Positions 43,367 to 53,023 of a DNA stretch of 64,000 bases are shown here, one piece after another. Every line of letters begins with the position of its first letter. The first letter of the stretch is position 1. The stretch covers positions 1-64,000 of the forward strand of contig JBJYXV010000001.1 in NCBI GenBank assembly GCA_046260155.1. The letters run 5' to 3'. Below the pieces are notes generated by a model. It worked only from the letters and a program-made list of their open reading frames with translations, ran no database searches and had not been told where the DNA came from. Source of the stretch: PFL25 sp046260155 (lineage in GTDB: Bacteria; Chloroflexota; Anaerolineae; Anaerolineales; UBA4823). The translations under genes and the position numbers were made by a program.

Positions 43367-43741
43367 TTATCCAAAGCACTCAAGGCGTACCTTTTCTTTG
43401 TTCTGGATTAATTTCAGCTTTCCATGGTCAGCAAGGATTTTCCCCAAAACATTGACCGGGCTGTAGGCTCGTGGCCGTTCATCAGTGCTTACCGGGGTTG
43501 GCCCGTAGAATATGCACAAAGCCTGGCCCAAAGGCCAACAGCCCAAATCACCGACTTCCAGGATTTCTTGAACCCCTGGTTCTTGGGGCATGTCGACCGG
43601 TATTTCAAAGTAGATCTCCTCTCCCCAGGTGTTAACCCTGCTCTCCAGGGGCAGCTGTTCTCAGAGTGATTCGGAAATTGGACTGTTGTTCACCTTGGCT
43701 TGAAAAGAGAGCTGTTCGAATTGAGTCAGGATCTTGTGTAT
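43367..43741 (-). pseudogene. Decayed cyclophilin-like (DUF369) gene
   Basis: Reading leftward from 43741 in one frame gives a sequence that fits the small cyclophilin-like family: QLSFQAKVNNSPISESL, then an in-frame TGA, then EQLPLESRVNTWGEEIYFEI, a VGDLGCWPLGQALCIFYGPTP core and SPVNVLGKIL. The expected ATG reads ATA (43741-43739), and the TGA (about 43668) interrupts the reading frame without a frameshift. The domain is otherwise complete to a normal stop at 43367. Loss of start plus a nonsense codon points to a recent pseudogene; sequencing error at two sites, or recoding of TGA, is less likely. Flanks 43030-43366 and 43742-43961 show no other gene. Confidence 0.75.
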
Positions 43742-43961
43742 ATTTCGCTTGTATTAAAAGGGACTGGGTGAGCGATTCATTTCTTTAGAGTAAATATATT
43801 TTAGTATCGAATCCATCCATTAAACAAATTGTGACCGCAACCTCAGGATTAAGATTGGGAGACTTTCCGATAAACAATAAACTGGTTTGGATTTGAAGTT
43901 GTGAACTTCCAGATGGGTGATAATTCTTGGTGAAATCCTGGGATTAATAAATCAAGCCAGG

Positions 43962-45179
43962 TCAGCTGGGTGAGGGCTGATCGCCATCTTTTTGTATTGC
44001 TGCTGTGGGTTCATTCCCCCTTAACCAGATCAGGCTGATAATAAAACCGATTAACATGACCAGAGCACCGCTGGTAAAAGGCAGGATCAGGTTTAGATCG
44101 AGAGCAAACCCTGCCCAGAGTGGACCCGCAATGCGGCCTAAGCTCATGAAAGAGTTGCTCAATCCCATGGCCATGCCTTGCTGGGTCTCGGCTCGTTTTG
44201 AGGTTAACGAACTGATGGCAGGAGTTAGAATGGCAGTCATGAACACAAAAAGGCCGATCGTAATCAATACCGCCCAGTAATTTTCAGCCCAGGCGATCAA
44301 GAATAAGGACACAGCCGAGCCAAACATCCCGATTTTAATCACGAGTGATTCCCCCCATCGCCTGGTAAGCGGCCCGGTTAATATCCCCTGCGTGATCGCG
44401 GAAACCAATCCAACCACCATGAAAATGATGCCTACCTCTTCTGGCCCGAAACCGAATCTTTCCAGTGCGTATAATCCGAAGATACCGTAGAAGATCATCA
44501 ACCCGCAGGTTAATATGAAGGCTAGCACCAGCAGAATACCAATTGGGCTCGAGAGAGCCTGCCACCAGAGGTGGAGTTCGGGGATAGGGATTTTTCTTTC
44601 AGATGCCTGGCGTGAGTCTTTGGGCAGCGACTCGGGTAATAATATCCAGGTCAGAAAGAGGGCAAGGATGGACATCCCGCCTGCTATGAAGAAGGGCGTG
44701 GAAAGGGATTCGCCAGCTAATAAACCTCCTAAGGCAGGGCCAAAGATAGTCCCCAGTCCTACGGCTGCTCCCAGGATACCCATACCTCCCCCTCGATCTT
44801 CTTCCGATGTGCTGTCCCCAATATATGCCATAGTCGTCGGGGAAGTAGCCGAGGAAAGTATTCCGGATAAAATCCTTGCGGCGAAGAGCATCCACAGCTC
44901 GGTCGCCAAGCCAAAAAGGAACATCGTAATACCATATCCAAAGATACCGATCATCATGACCGGTTTACGACCGATTCGATCGGAGATGCTGCCCCAAATA
45001 GGTGCACAGATCAGGCGCATTACCGCGTAGGAAGCTACTAATAGCCCCAGTTCGGTACCCCCTGCACCCAGACTTTCCATGTAAAAAGGGATAATGGGGA
45101 TCACCACCCCGAAACCCAAAGTAACGACCACCAGGGTGAAGGAGAGGATGAATAAATTCTTGCGATTGCTGGATTGCAT
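43962..45179 (-). CDS. MFS drug-efflux-type transporter (TetA-like, DHA1)
   Basis: This 405-residue, 12-helix major-facilitator protein has motif A GSISDRIGRKPVMM between helices 2 and 3, and GAAVGLGTIFGPALGGLLAG resembling the antiporter motif C. I start it at the ATG at 45179 with GGGAGG five bases upstream, not the longer frame that runs into the upstream gene's stop. It would export a drug or small molecule by proton antiport. It follows a rifampin-phosphotransferase-like gene by 43 bp, so the two probably form a resistance- or detoxification-type operon. Confidence 0.9.
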   Translation of the reverse strand: MQSSNRKNLFILSFTLVVVTLGFGVVIPIIPFYMESLGAGGTELGLLVASYAVMRLICAPIWGSISDRIGRKPVMMIGIFGYGITMFLFGLATELWMLFAARILSGILSSATSPTTMAYIGDSTSEEDRGGGMGILGAAVGLGTIFGPALGGLLAGESLSTPFFIAGGMSILALFLTWILLPESLPKDSRQASERKIPIPELHLWWQALSSPIGILLVLAFILTCGLMIFYGIFGLYALERFGFGPEEVGIIFMVVGLVSAITQGILTGPLTRRWGESLVIKIGMFGSAVSLFLIAWAENYWAVLITIGLFVFMTAILTPAISSLTSKRAETQQGMAMGLSNSFMSLGRIAGPLWAGFALDLNLILPFTSGALVMLIGFIISLIWLRGNEPTAAIQKDGDQPSPS

Positions 45180-45222
45180 GTTAACCTCCCGGTGGAGGGC
45201 TGCACTTGCCCTCCACCCGGGA

Positions 45223-47841
45223 TTAATCATTGATTTGCAGTGTGACAGTACCTGCAGATCCGTCTACAGTGACCTTCTGACCGCTGGTGATGCAGCTGGT
45301 CGCTACACCGGTTCCCAGGACCGCCGGAATTCCATATTCACGAGCTACAATTGAGCCATGGCTGAGAGGTCCGCCAATATCGGTGACGACGCCAGACGCC
45401 ATCGCAAACAGAGGTGTCCAGGCCGGGGTGGTGATACCCGCGATCAGGACGTCTCCTGGCTGCATCTGGTCGAAATCTTCTGGGCCGTGAAGCACGCATG
45501 CTCTTGCAGTGACTTTCCCGGGACTGGCGGGAACACCCTTGATCATTTTGCCTTCCAATAAGCCTTCGCTTCCAGCCAGGATTCCTTCCACATTAAAACC
45601 CATGTATTTCTTTCCAGGTGGCAGCTGTGGTGGCGGGGCAACCTGTTTTCTTGCCCGCCATTGGACTTTGCGATCGCGCACACAATCCATCATATCCTTC
45701 AAAGGTCTCGCGCTTTCCAGTTCGGATACCATCAGTTCAACCTCAGCCCCTTCCAACCAATAAATATCATCTGGCTGGTTGATGGCTCCAGCATCCACAA
45801 GACGTTGGCCCAGCTCACCCAACACCTGGTGCAGGACCGGATAGCACAAGCCGATCTCGGCAATACCATCCTCGCGCAAAGGCGCGCGGGATTGGGCAAA
45901 ATCGAGAGATTTCTCAAAACCCCAGCGTTTGATTCCCTTGACGCGCTTGCGAATTCTTGTTTCAGCCTGTTCGCGCCGTGTTGTGTACTCTTGCTGCCGT
46001 TTGTATGGGCTTTTTGTCTGACCGCTGATGAATAGCTTGAGCATCTCTAGGATTGGTTCAGGCTCTTCCATGGGTAAAGGTTTAACGAAATCCATATCAT
46101 AAATCGAATACCCGTACTGGTTTAAATATTCGCCGAATCGATTTTTCCATTCATCCCATGTGTCCTGGCCAACCCTCTCGGGAGTTTCAGTACCGCGGAA
46201 TTCTTGAGCCAGTTTTTTGTTGGCGGTTTCATTTATATATCTTGCCAGCACTTCCCGATCTCTGCACCAAAGTGCCAAATCATACAGCGCTTTTTCACTT
46301 TTCAGTGGGATGTTATCGAAGCCCATCAAGAATGTTGGAGCTGCAGGGTCTCCTTCTTTTCGAACCAGCTTCTCGTAGACATTGGTGAATAAGGCTTCAC
46401 TGCCCGAGGTGGGCCCCATGGTGCTACCCATTAATGCGCCCAGGTGCTGACCAAATATTTTCAGTAGTTCCTTTGTACCAGACAGCAATTCGGCGGCTGA
46501 AAGATTGCTTAGATCTTTCTCCTGCCATTCCCTGGTCACCTTGACATAACGCGGGTAGGCTTCCTCGCGCCAGTAGGGTATACCCTCACGCATCATCTTT
46601 GGGAAGGCGGGAACCATGTGGGTGATCAGCAACCACCATACGCTGGGAGGGTAATTTGCCTGCTGATAGGCATATCCATTGATCGTCAGCATGACATTCA
46701 ATTCAGTACCCTCTGGCATATTCAAGAGTACTTCACTAAGCTGGCATATACCCGCATTGATAGCGGATAAACCCATGGTGCCAAATAGGGGTGTCAGTGG
46801 ATCGGGCATCAAGTCAACGATGCTGGCACGCATGTATGTCCCTTTTGGATCAGGCAAATCCCACTCTATCCCGGGGGAAATCTCTGTTTGGGGGAGTGCT
46901 GTTATCGGACGCGCCTGCACGATAGCGAATTCACCATCGGTTAGAGTCCATTCGATGTCCATCGGCATCTGGTAGAGATTTTCAATTCTCGTCCCCATGT
47001 TAATGAGTTCTTGAATATTTTCTTCATTTAGCGCGGGTACCTTGCGCAAAGATTCTGGAACAGCCTTTTCCCTGGTTGCCCCATTCAAGCGCACTGTCAT
47101 CAACTGCTTATCCGCTATTTCGTAATTTACGACTTGGTTGGATTTTTTATCCACTACGATCGTGTCAGGGGTTACCTTACCGCCCACTATTGCCTCACCA
47201 AGCCCCCACGAAGCATTGATCAGTGCTTGATCGCGCGCCCCGGTCATGGAATTAGCGGTGAACAAGATTCCGGCAACTTCTGCCTGGACAAGCAGCTGAA
47301 CGACCACTGCCAGAGCAATTCCCTCAGTCGAGATATCCTGCTGGACGCGGTAGCTGATTGCTCTGGCAGTCCAGAGACTTGCCCAGCAGTTCTTAATCGC
47401 CTCCAACAACTGGTCTGCCCCGCAGATATTCAGGTAAGAATCTTGCTGCCCGGCAAATGAAGCTTCTGGCAAATCCTCAGCAGTAGCAGAAGAGCGGACT
47501 GCAACCGCTGGATCTTTGCCTGGGAAATCAGCATAAGCCTGGACGATATCGGAAGCGATATCTGGGGGAATCGTCCCCCGGATAATTAACGCGTTAATTG
47601 ATTTTGATGCAGCCTCCAGAGTTGCGGGCTTTGTGATATCCACCGAGTTCATCGCGGCCCGGATCACGTCTCCAAGATTGTTGAATTCAATGAATTGCCG
47701 GTAAGCTGTGGTGGTGACGTGAAAACCATCCGGGACAGGTAAACCGGAATTAATCATCCGGGAAAGGGAAGCCCCCTTTCCGCCGACACTTTCCAATGAA
47801 GCTCCGGGGTCGGTGAAAGGTAATATGTAAAACTGGCTCAT
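45223..47841 (-). CDS. PEP-utilising phosphotransferase, rifampin-phosphotransferase (Rph)-like
   Basis: This 872-residue enzyme has an N-terminal ATP-grasp domain (VGGKGASLSRMINSGLPVPDGF; AVRSSATAEDLPEASFAGQQ; EWTLTDGEFAIVQARP), a long middle domain (~330-740), and a C-terminal phosphohistidine swivel domain with catalytic His828 in GGPLSHGSIVAREYGIPAV. It lacks the PEP/pyruvate-binding TIM barrel expected of PEP synthase. This order and length fit Rph-like antibiotic phosphotransferases better. Whether rifamycins or another substrate bind the middle domain is unknown. AAGGAG lies six bases before the ATG. It is upstream of the MFS exporter and downstream of a small LDxxWxxWF protein. Confidence 0.85.
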   Translation of the reverse strand: MSQFYILPFTDPGASLESVGGKGASLSRMINSGLPVPDGFHVTTTAYRQFIEFNNLGDVIRAAMNSVDITKPATLEAASKSINALIIRGTIPPDIASDIVQAYADFPGKDPAVAVRSSATAEDLPEASFAGQQDSYLNICGADQLLEAIKNCWASLWTARAISYRVQQDISTEGIALAVVVQLLVQAEVAGILFTANSMTGARDQALINASWGLGEAIVGGKVTPDTIVVDKKSNQVVNYEIADKQLMTVRLNGATREKAVPESLRKVPALNEENIQELINMGTRIENLYQMPMDIEWTLTDGEFAIVQARPITALPQTEISPGIEWDLPDPKGTYMRASIVDLMPDPLTPLFGTMGLSAINAGICQLSEVLLNMPEGTELNVMLTINGYAYQQANYPPSVWWLLITHMVPAFPKMMREGIPYWREEAYPRYVKVTREWQEKDLSNLSAAELLSGTKELLKIFGQHLGALMGSTMGPTSGSEALFTNVYEKLVRKEGDPAAPTFLMGFDNIPLKSEKALYDLALWCRDREVLARYINETANKKLAQEFRGTETPERVGQDTWDEWKNRFGEYLNQYGYSIYDMDFVKPLPMEEPEPILEMLKLFISGQTKSPYKRQQEYTTRREQAETRIRKRVKGIKRWGFEKSLDFAQSRAPLREDGIAEIGLCYPVLHQVLGELGQRLVDAGAINQPDDIYWLEGAEVELMVSELESARPLKDMMDCVRDRKVQWRARKQVAPPPQLPPGKKYMGFNVEGILAGSEGLLEGKMIKGVPASPGKVTARACVLHGPEDFDQMQPGDVLIAGITTPAWTPLFAMASGVVTDIGGPLSHGSIVAREYGIPAVLGTGVATSCITSGQKVTVDGSAGTVTLQIND

Positions 47842-47860
47842 CTTTGACTCCTTTCTCCCA

Positions 47861-48100
47861 CTAAATTCTATCCTGCAGCCGGTAAACAGCGATTATGGTT
47901 TTATTCAAATCCCAGATCTTGTTCAGAATCCCGCGTAATTCTGCTTGGTCGGCAACTTTTCCGGTCAGAGTTGTGATCCGTGATTTGTCCTGGAAAGATA
48001 CTTCCATCCAGTTAAACCAGGTGGACCAATTCGGATCGAGATTCCCGTTGATTGTGATTTGATATAGACTTGCCTCTTGAGCTTGGTTGTCGATTGGCAT
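47861..48100 (-). CDS. Small LDxxWxxWF-family protein (second copy)
   Basis: This 79-residue protein matches the N-terminal domain of the protein at 12376-12738: LYQITINGNLDPNWSTWF, then TTLTGKVADQAELRGILNKI and DLNKT. It lacks the cysteine-rich tail. I use the ATG at 48100 (GGAG eight bases upstream); an in-frame ATG at 48157 has no ribosome-binding site. It lies between a MalT-LuxR gene and the Rph-like enzyme, just as the other copy follows a MalT-LuxR gene. Probably an intracellular accessory or regulatory protein; function unknown. Confidence 0.8.
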   Translation of the reverse strand: MPIDNQAQEASLYQITINGNLDPNWSTWFNWMEVSFQDKSRITTLTGKVADQAELRGILNKIWDLNKTIIAVYRLQDRI

Positions 48101-48174
48101 GAGGTTGGCTCCAGGTTCTGATCTAAGGTAACCCTTAAATAGGTGAGCTGTCATCACATAAATTGGTGATTAAC

Positions 48175-48214
48175 AAAAAATCACCCACCGTTCAGGAATG
48201 GACCTTTGGGTGGG
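48175..48214 (-). terminator. Terminator of the second MalT-LuxR gene
   Basis: On the minus strand CCCACC and GGTGGG (48209-48214 and 48184-48189) pair, followed closely by TGATTTTTTG (T-run 48175-48180). An overlapping inverted repeat GGTGATT/AATCACC at 48165-48185 could form an alternative hairpin. Confidence 0.65.
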
Positions 48215-48239
48215 GATAGAATGCCGGTTCAAGGCATCT

Positions 48240-50939
48240 TTACAGCAAGCCAATTCGCTTGGCGTGAGCGATGGCTTCGTAACGGCTGTGGGCGCCCAAT
48301 TTCGAATAAATGTTTTTGAGGTGGCTGCGCAAGGTGTTGACCGAAATTGAAAGTTCGCCTGCCATTTCCGTACTTGAAAGGCTGGATTGCAAGAGATGCA
48401 ACACTTCTAATTCCCGTGCACTCAGGGCTTCTACAGGTACTTTGATGCCGGTTGGGAGAGCTGTCAGGCTGGTAGTTTGTGGTTGTGAAAATGAATCCAG
48501 CAATCGTTGAATATAAATCACCAGGCTGGGTTCACGGACCTCGCAAAGCGTTGATTCAAGTAATCCGACCAATGGATCCCCTTGATCAAGAAAAATGCGC
48601 ATAAAACCTTCTGGTTCAGCCAGCTGCAATGCTCTTCTCAGGGCAGATAGTGCAGCGGGCTGGTCTTCTCGTGCGTGGAATGCTATCGCGCGCAGGACTT
48701 CGGCCTCAATGATTAAAAATACCCGACCCAAATTTTCAGCTTCTATTAAGACCTGGTCCAATAAAGTTAAAGCTTGGTCATATTGACCCTTGGCGACCAG
48801 ATATCGCGCTTGAATGGATTTCTCATATTTCCGCAGACGTACCTGCAGGAGTTCATCCACCGCGTCACTCCTGATGGGCGTCTGGGGTTTGTCCAGGGAG
48901 CGATTATTGATCCATTCCTCAACGGAGTCCAGGTTACCGTGAGCGATATTACGCCGGGCTGCAACTATCTCTACCACGTAGTCATCGACTTCGCTGGCAT
49001 CGAATTGGTATGCTAACTCATGCAGGTGAGAGAAGATTTGATCAGCAGCATGCTTCTCCCCTTGTGCATCTTTGATTAAGGTCAGGTTTATATAACCCTC
49101 AAAAGTTCCCAGTATGCTCCATTCTTCAGCAAGGGAGATGCCTTTTGTTGTCATTTGCTCAGCGGTTTCGAGGTGATTCCATTCTCGTTCCAGATCACCC
49201 AGTCCAATCAGAGCTTTTCCTGCAACTGGAAGCAAGCCACCCTGCCTAGTGCTGGAAATCTCAAGTGCTTGTTCGTACAGCCGCTGTGCCTGGTGAAGTT
49301 GACCAAGTTTCTGGTTTTCATCACCTAATTCGCACAGGATCAGAGTTGCTATCATCACGTTCCCAACTTGTTGACTGGTCCGGGCTGTTCTTTCTAGGAT
49401 TGTAATTCCTTCCTCGGTTTCACCACGTGCCAGATGGGAGCTGGCTAGAATGAAATTTGCCAAGCTACGCAGCAGCAGGTCTTCTTCTGGCAGCTGGTCG
49501 AGTGCCCGGTGTGATAACCGAATGGCATTTTCAACGTTACCATTATAAATTTCCAGGAAGGCTTGCAGAGGGAGTCCATAAGCGGAATGGCTCTGCCGGG
49601 AAACGGCCAGCTTGAGATGCGAATCGATAGCCTCCAGAGGAGCTCCGCTCCATAAAAGTACCCAGGCGTAATAGACACTTAACACCGGTCGAGTTTGCAG
49701 CTCATTCGGAGGCAGCTTTCTAAGCCAGGACAAAAGGGTTGTCACCTGGCTTTGCATAAGAATAGTCTCTGCTGCTTCCTGGATCAATTCAGCAGCTCGC
49801 TGTTTATCGTCAGCCCAAAATGCATGTTCGATGGCTTCTTCTGAAAACCTGTGCATTTCATACCAATCACAGGCGCGTTGGTGTAATAAAATCTTGCGCT
49901 CCGGATATAGCTGCACCAAGCGTTGCCTGAGGAGATCAGCGAACAGACGGTGATAGCGATACCATTTTCGCTGATCATCCAGGGGGATAATAAATAGGTT
50001 TTTTTGTTCAAGTTCTACCAGGGTATCCTGGCTGGTGGCGGGTAGTACGATAAATTCAGAGATCAATTGATCACATAAAGGACCGCACAGGTGGTCCAGG
50101 ATTGATGTGTGCAGCAGGAAATCCTGGATTTCATCCGTCTGGTTTGCGAGTACCTCCTCGATCAGGAAATCGAGGATGAAACGGTTGCTGCCTGTAAAGG
50201 CCTGGATAAACCCGGAAACGTCACTTTGCTCGACCAGGGAAGCTGAAGCCATCTGTAGCCCCGCTGCCCATCCTTCTGTCCGGTTGGTGAGGGCGGAGAT
50301 ATCGTCCCTGGTGAGGCTGAAGGCTGGGTTCTTGGTCAGGAACTCTGCTGCCTCGTCCAGTGTGAATTGCAAATCGTTCTGGCGCAGCTCGGTGACCTGC
50401 CCGCGGGCGCGCAGGCGTGATATTGGTAATGGTGGGTCGGCGCGCGATGAAATTACGAAGTGGACATGAGGGGGAGAATGCTCGATCAGGTTGGATACCG
50501 CATCATGAATGGTTTGCTTACTGATGCAGTGATAGTCATCCAGGATGATCAGGCTTTTGTCTGGCAGCTCAAACAGCTCGTTAAGCAGGGAGGTGAGCTG
50601 CAGATTGGAGATTTGGGTTTGCGAGCTGCCTGCATCCATAAGCATGGTTTCGCCAAAGCCGGGCATGATTTCACGCAGGGCGTAAACCAGGTAAATCAGG
50701 AACCTTACTGGATCGTTGTCTCCTTCGTCCAGGGTGAGCCAGGTCTTCGAATAGTGAGAGGCCTGGAACCATTCTCCGAGTAAGGTCGTTTTCCCGTAGC
50801 CGGCTGGGGTGGAAATCAACGTCAGGTGGTTTCCACGCCGGAGGCTCTCATCCAATCGGTCCAGCAATCTTTGACGATGGACGAGGTTGGGTCCCGGGTG
50901 CGGGACAAAGAATTTGGTTGCCAGTAGTGAGTCACTCAC
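48240..50939 (-). CDS. MalT-type LuxR transcriptional regulator (second copy)
   Basis: This 899-residue regulator has the same order as the copy at 13868-16603: LLATKFFVPHPGPNLVHR entry segment, Walker A STPAGYGKTTLLGEW, Walker B LIILDDYHCIS, RKWYRYHRLFADLLRQR, a long TPR-like region, and a C-terminal LuxR helix-turn-helix (LSARELEVLHLLQSSLSSTEM). I start at the GTG at 50939 with GGAG six bases upstream; a TTG at 50960 is in frame but poorly placed. It likely controls the downstream small protein, Rph-like enzyme and exporter, although a probable terminator separates them from it. Confidence 0.92.
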   Translation of the reverse strand: MSDSLLATKFFVPHPGPNLVHRQRLLDRLDESLRRGNHLTLISTPAGYGKTTLLGEWFQASHYSKTWLTLDEGDNDPVRFLIYLVYALREIMPGFGETMLMDAGSSQTQISNLQLTSLLNELFELPDKSLIILDDYHCISKQTIHDAVSNLIEHSPPHVHFVISSRADPPLPISRLRARGQVTELRQNDLQFTLDEAAEFLTKNPAFSLTRDDISALTNRTEGWAAGLQMASASLVEQSDVSGFIQAFTGSNRFILDFLIEEVLANQTDEIQDFLLHTSILDHLCGPLCDQLISEFIVLPATSQDTLVELEQKNLFIIPLDDQRKWYRYHRLFADLLRQRLVQLYPERKILLHQRACDWYEMHRFSEEAIEHAFWADDKQRAAELIQEAAETILMQSQVTTLLSWLRKLPPNELQTRPVLSVYYAWVLLWSGAPLEAIDSHLKLAVSRQSHSAYGLPLQAFLEIYNGNVENAIRLSHRALDQLPEEDLLLRSLANFILASSHLARGETEEGITILERTARTSQQVGNVMIATLILCELGDENQKLGQLHQAQRLYEQALEISSTRQGGLLPVAGKALIGLGDLEREWNHLETAEQMTTKGISLAEEWSILGTFEGYINLTLIKDAQGEKHAADQIFSHLHELAYQFDASEVDDYVVEIVAARRNIAHGNLDSVEEWINNRSLDKPQTPIRSDAVDELLQVRLRKYEKSIQARYLVAKGQYDQALTLLDQVLIEAENLGRVFLIIEAEVLRAIAFHAREDQPAALSALRRALQLAEPEGFMRIFLDQGDPLVGLLESTLCEVREPSLVIYIQRLLDSFSQPQTTSLTALPTGIKVPVEALSARELEVLHLLQSSLSSTEMAGELSISVNTLRSHLKNIYSKLGAHSRYEAIAHAKRIGLL

Positions 50940-51076
50940 AATCAGCTCCGGGTATGACAATCCCTGGGTTGATTATACTTGACCTCTCTGAGCTAGTTGG
51001 TTTGAAGTGTGGGAGGTAATTTTGGATTGTCTGGATGCTTGCTGCCTGCGAGCGGGTGAAGCCTGAGCTGATTTAT

Positions 51077-51949
51077 TCAGGCGAGATGGTTGAAAATCTC
51101 ATCGAAGGATTGGGTGAAAAACAAATGGCCTTCTTCCTGGTATGAGATCAGCCTCGAGTCGGGCAGATTCTCATGGATATACTCAGCAAATGGATAAGGG
51201 GCGAACTTATCTTGCTCACCATGCAGGATCTGTACAGGAGCTTTAATATCGCTTAATTCAAAACCCCATTCTCCATACAGCATGATGGCTTCTTCAGCCG
51301 GACCGCGCACTCCCTGCGCGAAAGATTCCCTTACATCTTCTTGAAAAAGGGTTGCCACCTGCTGGTTCTCGAGGATTTTTCTATCCGCTTCGCACAAAGA
51401 GCTGTCCATTGATTTCACAAACAAGCCGGGTGATAAATATCTGGAGGACAGCACAAACCAGTAGAACGGCAGGGAGAATAGGAAAGTTGAGCGAGCAGCC
51501 AAGCGAGAGAAAAATTGGTCTAAAGGAGCCATGAACTCCGCTAATCCGGATCTTAAGATGGGAGCCCAGCTCCCTAAAAGGATCGTAAACCTTAAACGCT
51601 TGGGAATAGAGTATGCACAAGCCAGTGCATGTGGTCCTCCCCCCGAGGCACCCATCACGCCGAAGGTGGAAATACCAAGCTGGTCTGCAATCTGGTTGAC
51701 ATCTTCTGTCCAATCGAGTAATGACCGGTTTTCCTGGTAGTCAGAGCCTCCAATTCCCGGGCGATCAGGAGCTATCAGGCGAATCCCGTTTTTCAATGCT
51801 GCTTGATGTCCAAAAAGGGGTTCATAACGCGAACCTGGGGTGCCATGAAAAAAGAACACCGGCTGGCTGTTGGGCTCACCATATTCGCAGTAAGCGATTT
51901 TTCGCTGATCCGGCAATTGGGAAGATTTTGTTGTTGGGTATTCCATCAC
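51077..51949 (-). CDS. Alpha/beta hydrolase
   Basis: This 290-residue hydrolase has the HG oxyanion motif FFHGTPGSRYEP, the nucleophile elbow GVMGASGGGPHAL, an acid in HGEQDKFAPY and the catalytic His in YQEEGHLFF. The GASGGG elbow is typical of one haloalkane-dehalogenase/epoxide-hydrolase-like branch. The GTG at 51949 overlaps the stop of the YihY gene; ATG at 51946 is equally possible. Translationally coupled to YihY; substrate unknown. Confidence 0.88.
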   Translation of the reverse strand: MMEYPTTKSSQLPDQRKIAYCEYGEPNSQPVFFFHGTPGSRYEPLFGHQAALKNGIRLIAPDRPGIGGSDYQENRSLLDWTEDVNQIADQLGISTFGVMGASGGGPHALACAYSIPKRLRFTILLGSWAPILRSGLAEFMAPLDQFFSRLAARSTFLFSLPFYWFVLSSRYLSPGLFVKSMDSSLCEADRKILENQQVATLFQEDVRESFAQGVRGPAEEAIMLYGEWGFELSDIKAPVQILHGEQDKFAPYPFAEYIHENLPDSRLISYQEEGHLFFTQSFDEIFNHLA

Positions 51950-52812
51950 TGGGGAGATTCCCCCGTGTTTTCTCCTGACCTCGAACCATACATCGCCGCG
52001 TACACCTTGGTGAACATGGCTCCAAACAAGAAAACCTGGGCAATGGTGTAGATCCCAATTAATAAAACTGCAAACGCGCCTGCGGCTTCGAAAGCATTGC
52101 CAATATTGCCCCTGTTAAGGTATGTGCCAAATAAGAGGATTGCCAGACCAATAAAAATGGAGGTAACGAAAGCACCAATCCACACATCACGCCAGCGGAT
52201 GTCTTCTTCTGGTAAGATTTTGTAGATCAGGGCAAATGCCAGAGTCGTGAGACCTAGGAAACCCAGGGAAGTGAGGCCGGGCATGGATGGATTCAGGTCA
52301 AATAGAGCACCAAACCAGGTAATTACCACGTTGACCAGTGTTCCGAGAACGAACATCAATCCAACCCCGATCACCATCAAGAAGGAAAAAAGGCGCTGCC
52401 TGATCATTTCACCTGTCTGGCCTCTTTCAGGGACGGGCACTCCCCAGATCTGGTTCAAGGCGAATAAAAGCTGGTAAAACAACCCTGAGGCAGCTAAGAG
52501 CAAAGCACCCGCACTGATCAATGTGGCAATGATGGATGATTCACTGGTTGAATGACTGATGGCTTGAACTGAATCCTGAACCAATGTGGAAACATCAGCA
52601 CCGAATAATTTTTCAATACGGGTGAAAAATTGATCGGCAGCTGATATTTGATCGATAAAAAGCCCTGAGATCCATAGCATGATGAATATGACTGGGGCAA
52701 AGGCAAACATCCCGTAATAGGCAAGAGCTGCAGCTAATTGTCCTGGTCTTTCAGTCACCCAAATACGGTAGAGCTCCAGCACGAATTCTTTAAGGCTAGG
52801 CCTGGTTTTCAT
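51946..52812 (-). CDS. YihY/BrkB-family membrane protein
   Basis: This 288-residue inner-membrane protein has six hydrophobic segments, starting with ELYRIWVTERPGQLAAALAYYGMFAFAPVIFI and including LLAASGLFYQLLFALNQIWGVP, both standard for the YihY/RbgA-unrelated BrkB family (formerly miscalled ribonuclease BN). Function in bacteria is unsettled; transport or envelope roles are suspected. It overlaps the hydrolase gene by 4 bp. Confidence 0.9.
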   Translation of the reverse strand: MKTRPSLKEFVLELYRIWVTERPGQLAAALAYYGMFAFAPVIFIMLWISGLFIDQISAADQFFTRIEKLFGADVSTLVQDSVQAISHSTSESSIIATLISAGALLLAASGLFYQLLFALNQIWGVPVPERGQTGEMIRQRLFSFLMVIGVGLMFVLGTLVNVVITWFGALFDLNPSMPGLTSLGFLGLTTLAFALIYKILPEEDIRWRDVWIGAFVTSIFIGLAILLFGTYLNRGNIGNAFEAAGAFAVLLIGIYTIAQVFLFGAMFTKVYAAMYGSRSGENTGESPQ

Positions 52813-53023
52813 ACAATTTCATCCTTGGTCAATTACTAGAGGCAATTCGAGATTTCACCAAGTTCCTGGCGATCAATACTTTTTTCCAGCTTAAATTATA
52901 AGCCAGCCTGTAGCATATGGAGATGCCTAGGCAGGCTTATATTTATCATAATTTATTTAAATTTCCCAGCAATTATTAGTTGGGAGATAGTCTAAAGATT
53001 TGATCCGGATACTATTCGCTGGA

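Noticed and set aside
43424..43669. 81-codon plus-strand frame
   Set aside because: It is the antisense shadow of the cyclophilin-like pseudogene, which has clear family similarity on the minus strand.
43668..43670. Selenocysteine codon in the cyclophilin-like gene
   Set aside because: The position is not a known redox site in the family, no SECIS-like stem was apparent just downstream, and the start codon is also lost.
45223..47841. Phosphoenolpyruvate synthase (ppsA)
   Set aside because: The ATP-grasp and swivel-His domains fit, but the C-terminal PEP/pyruvate TIM barrel is missing and the middle domain is different.
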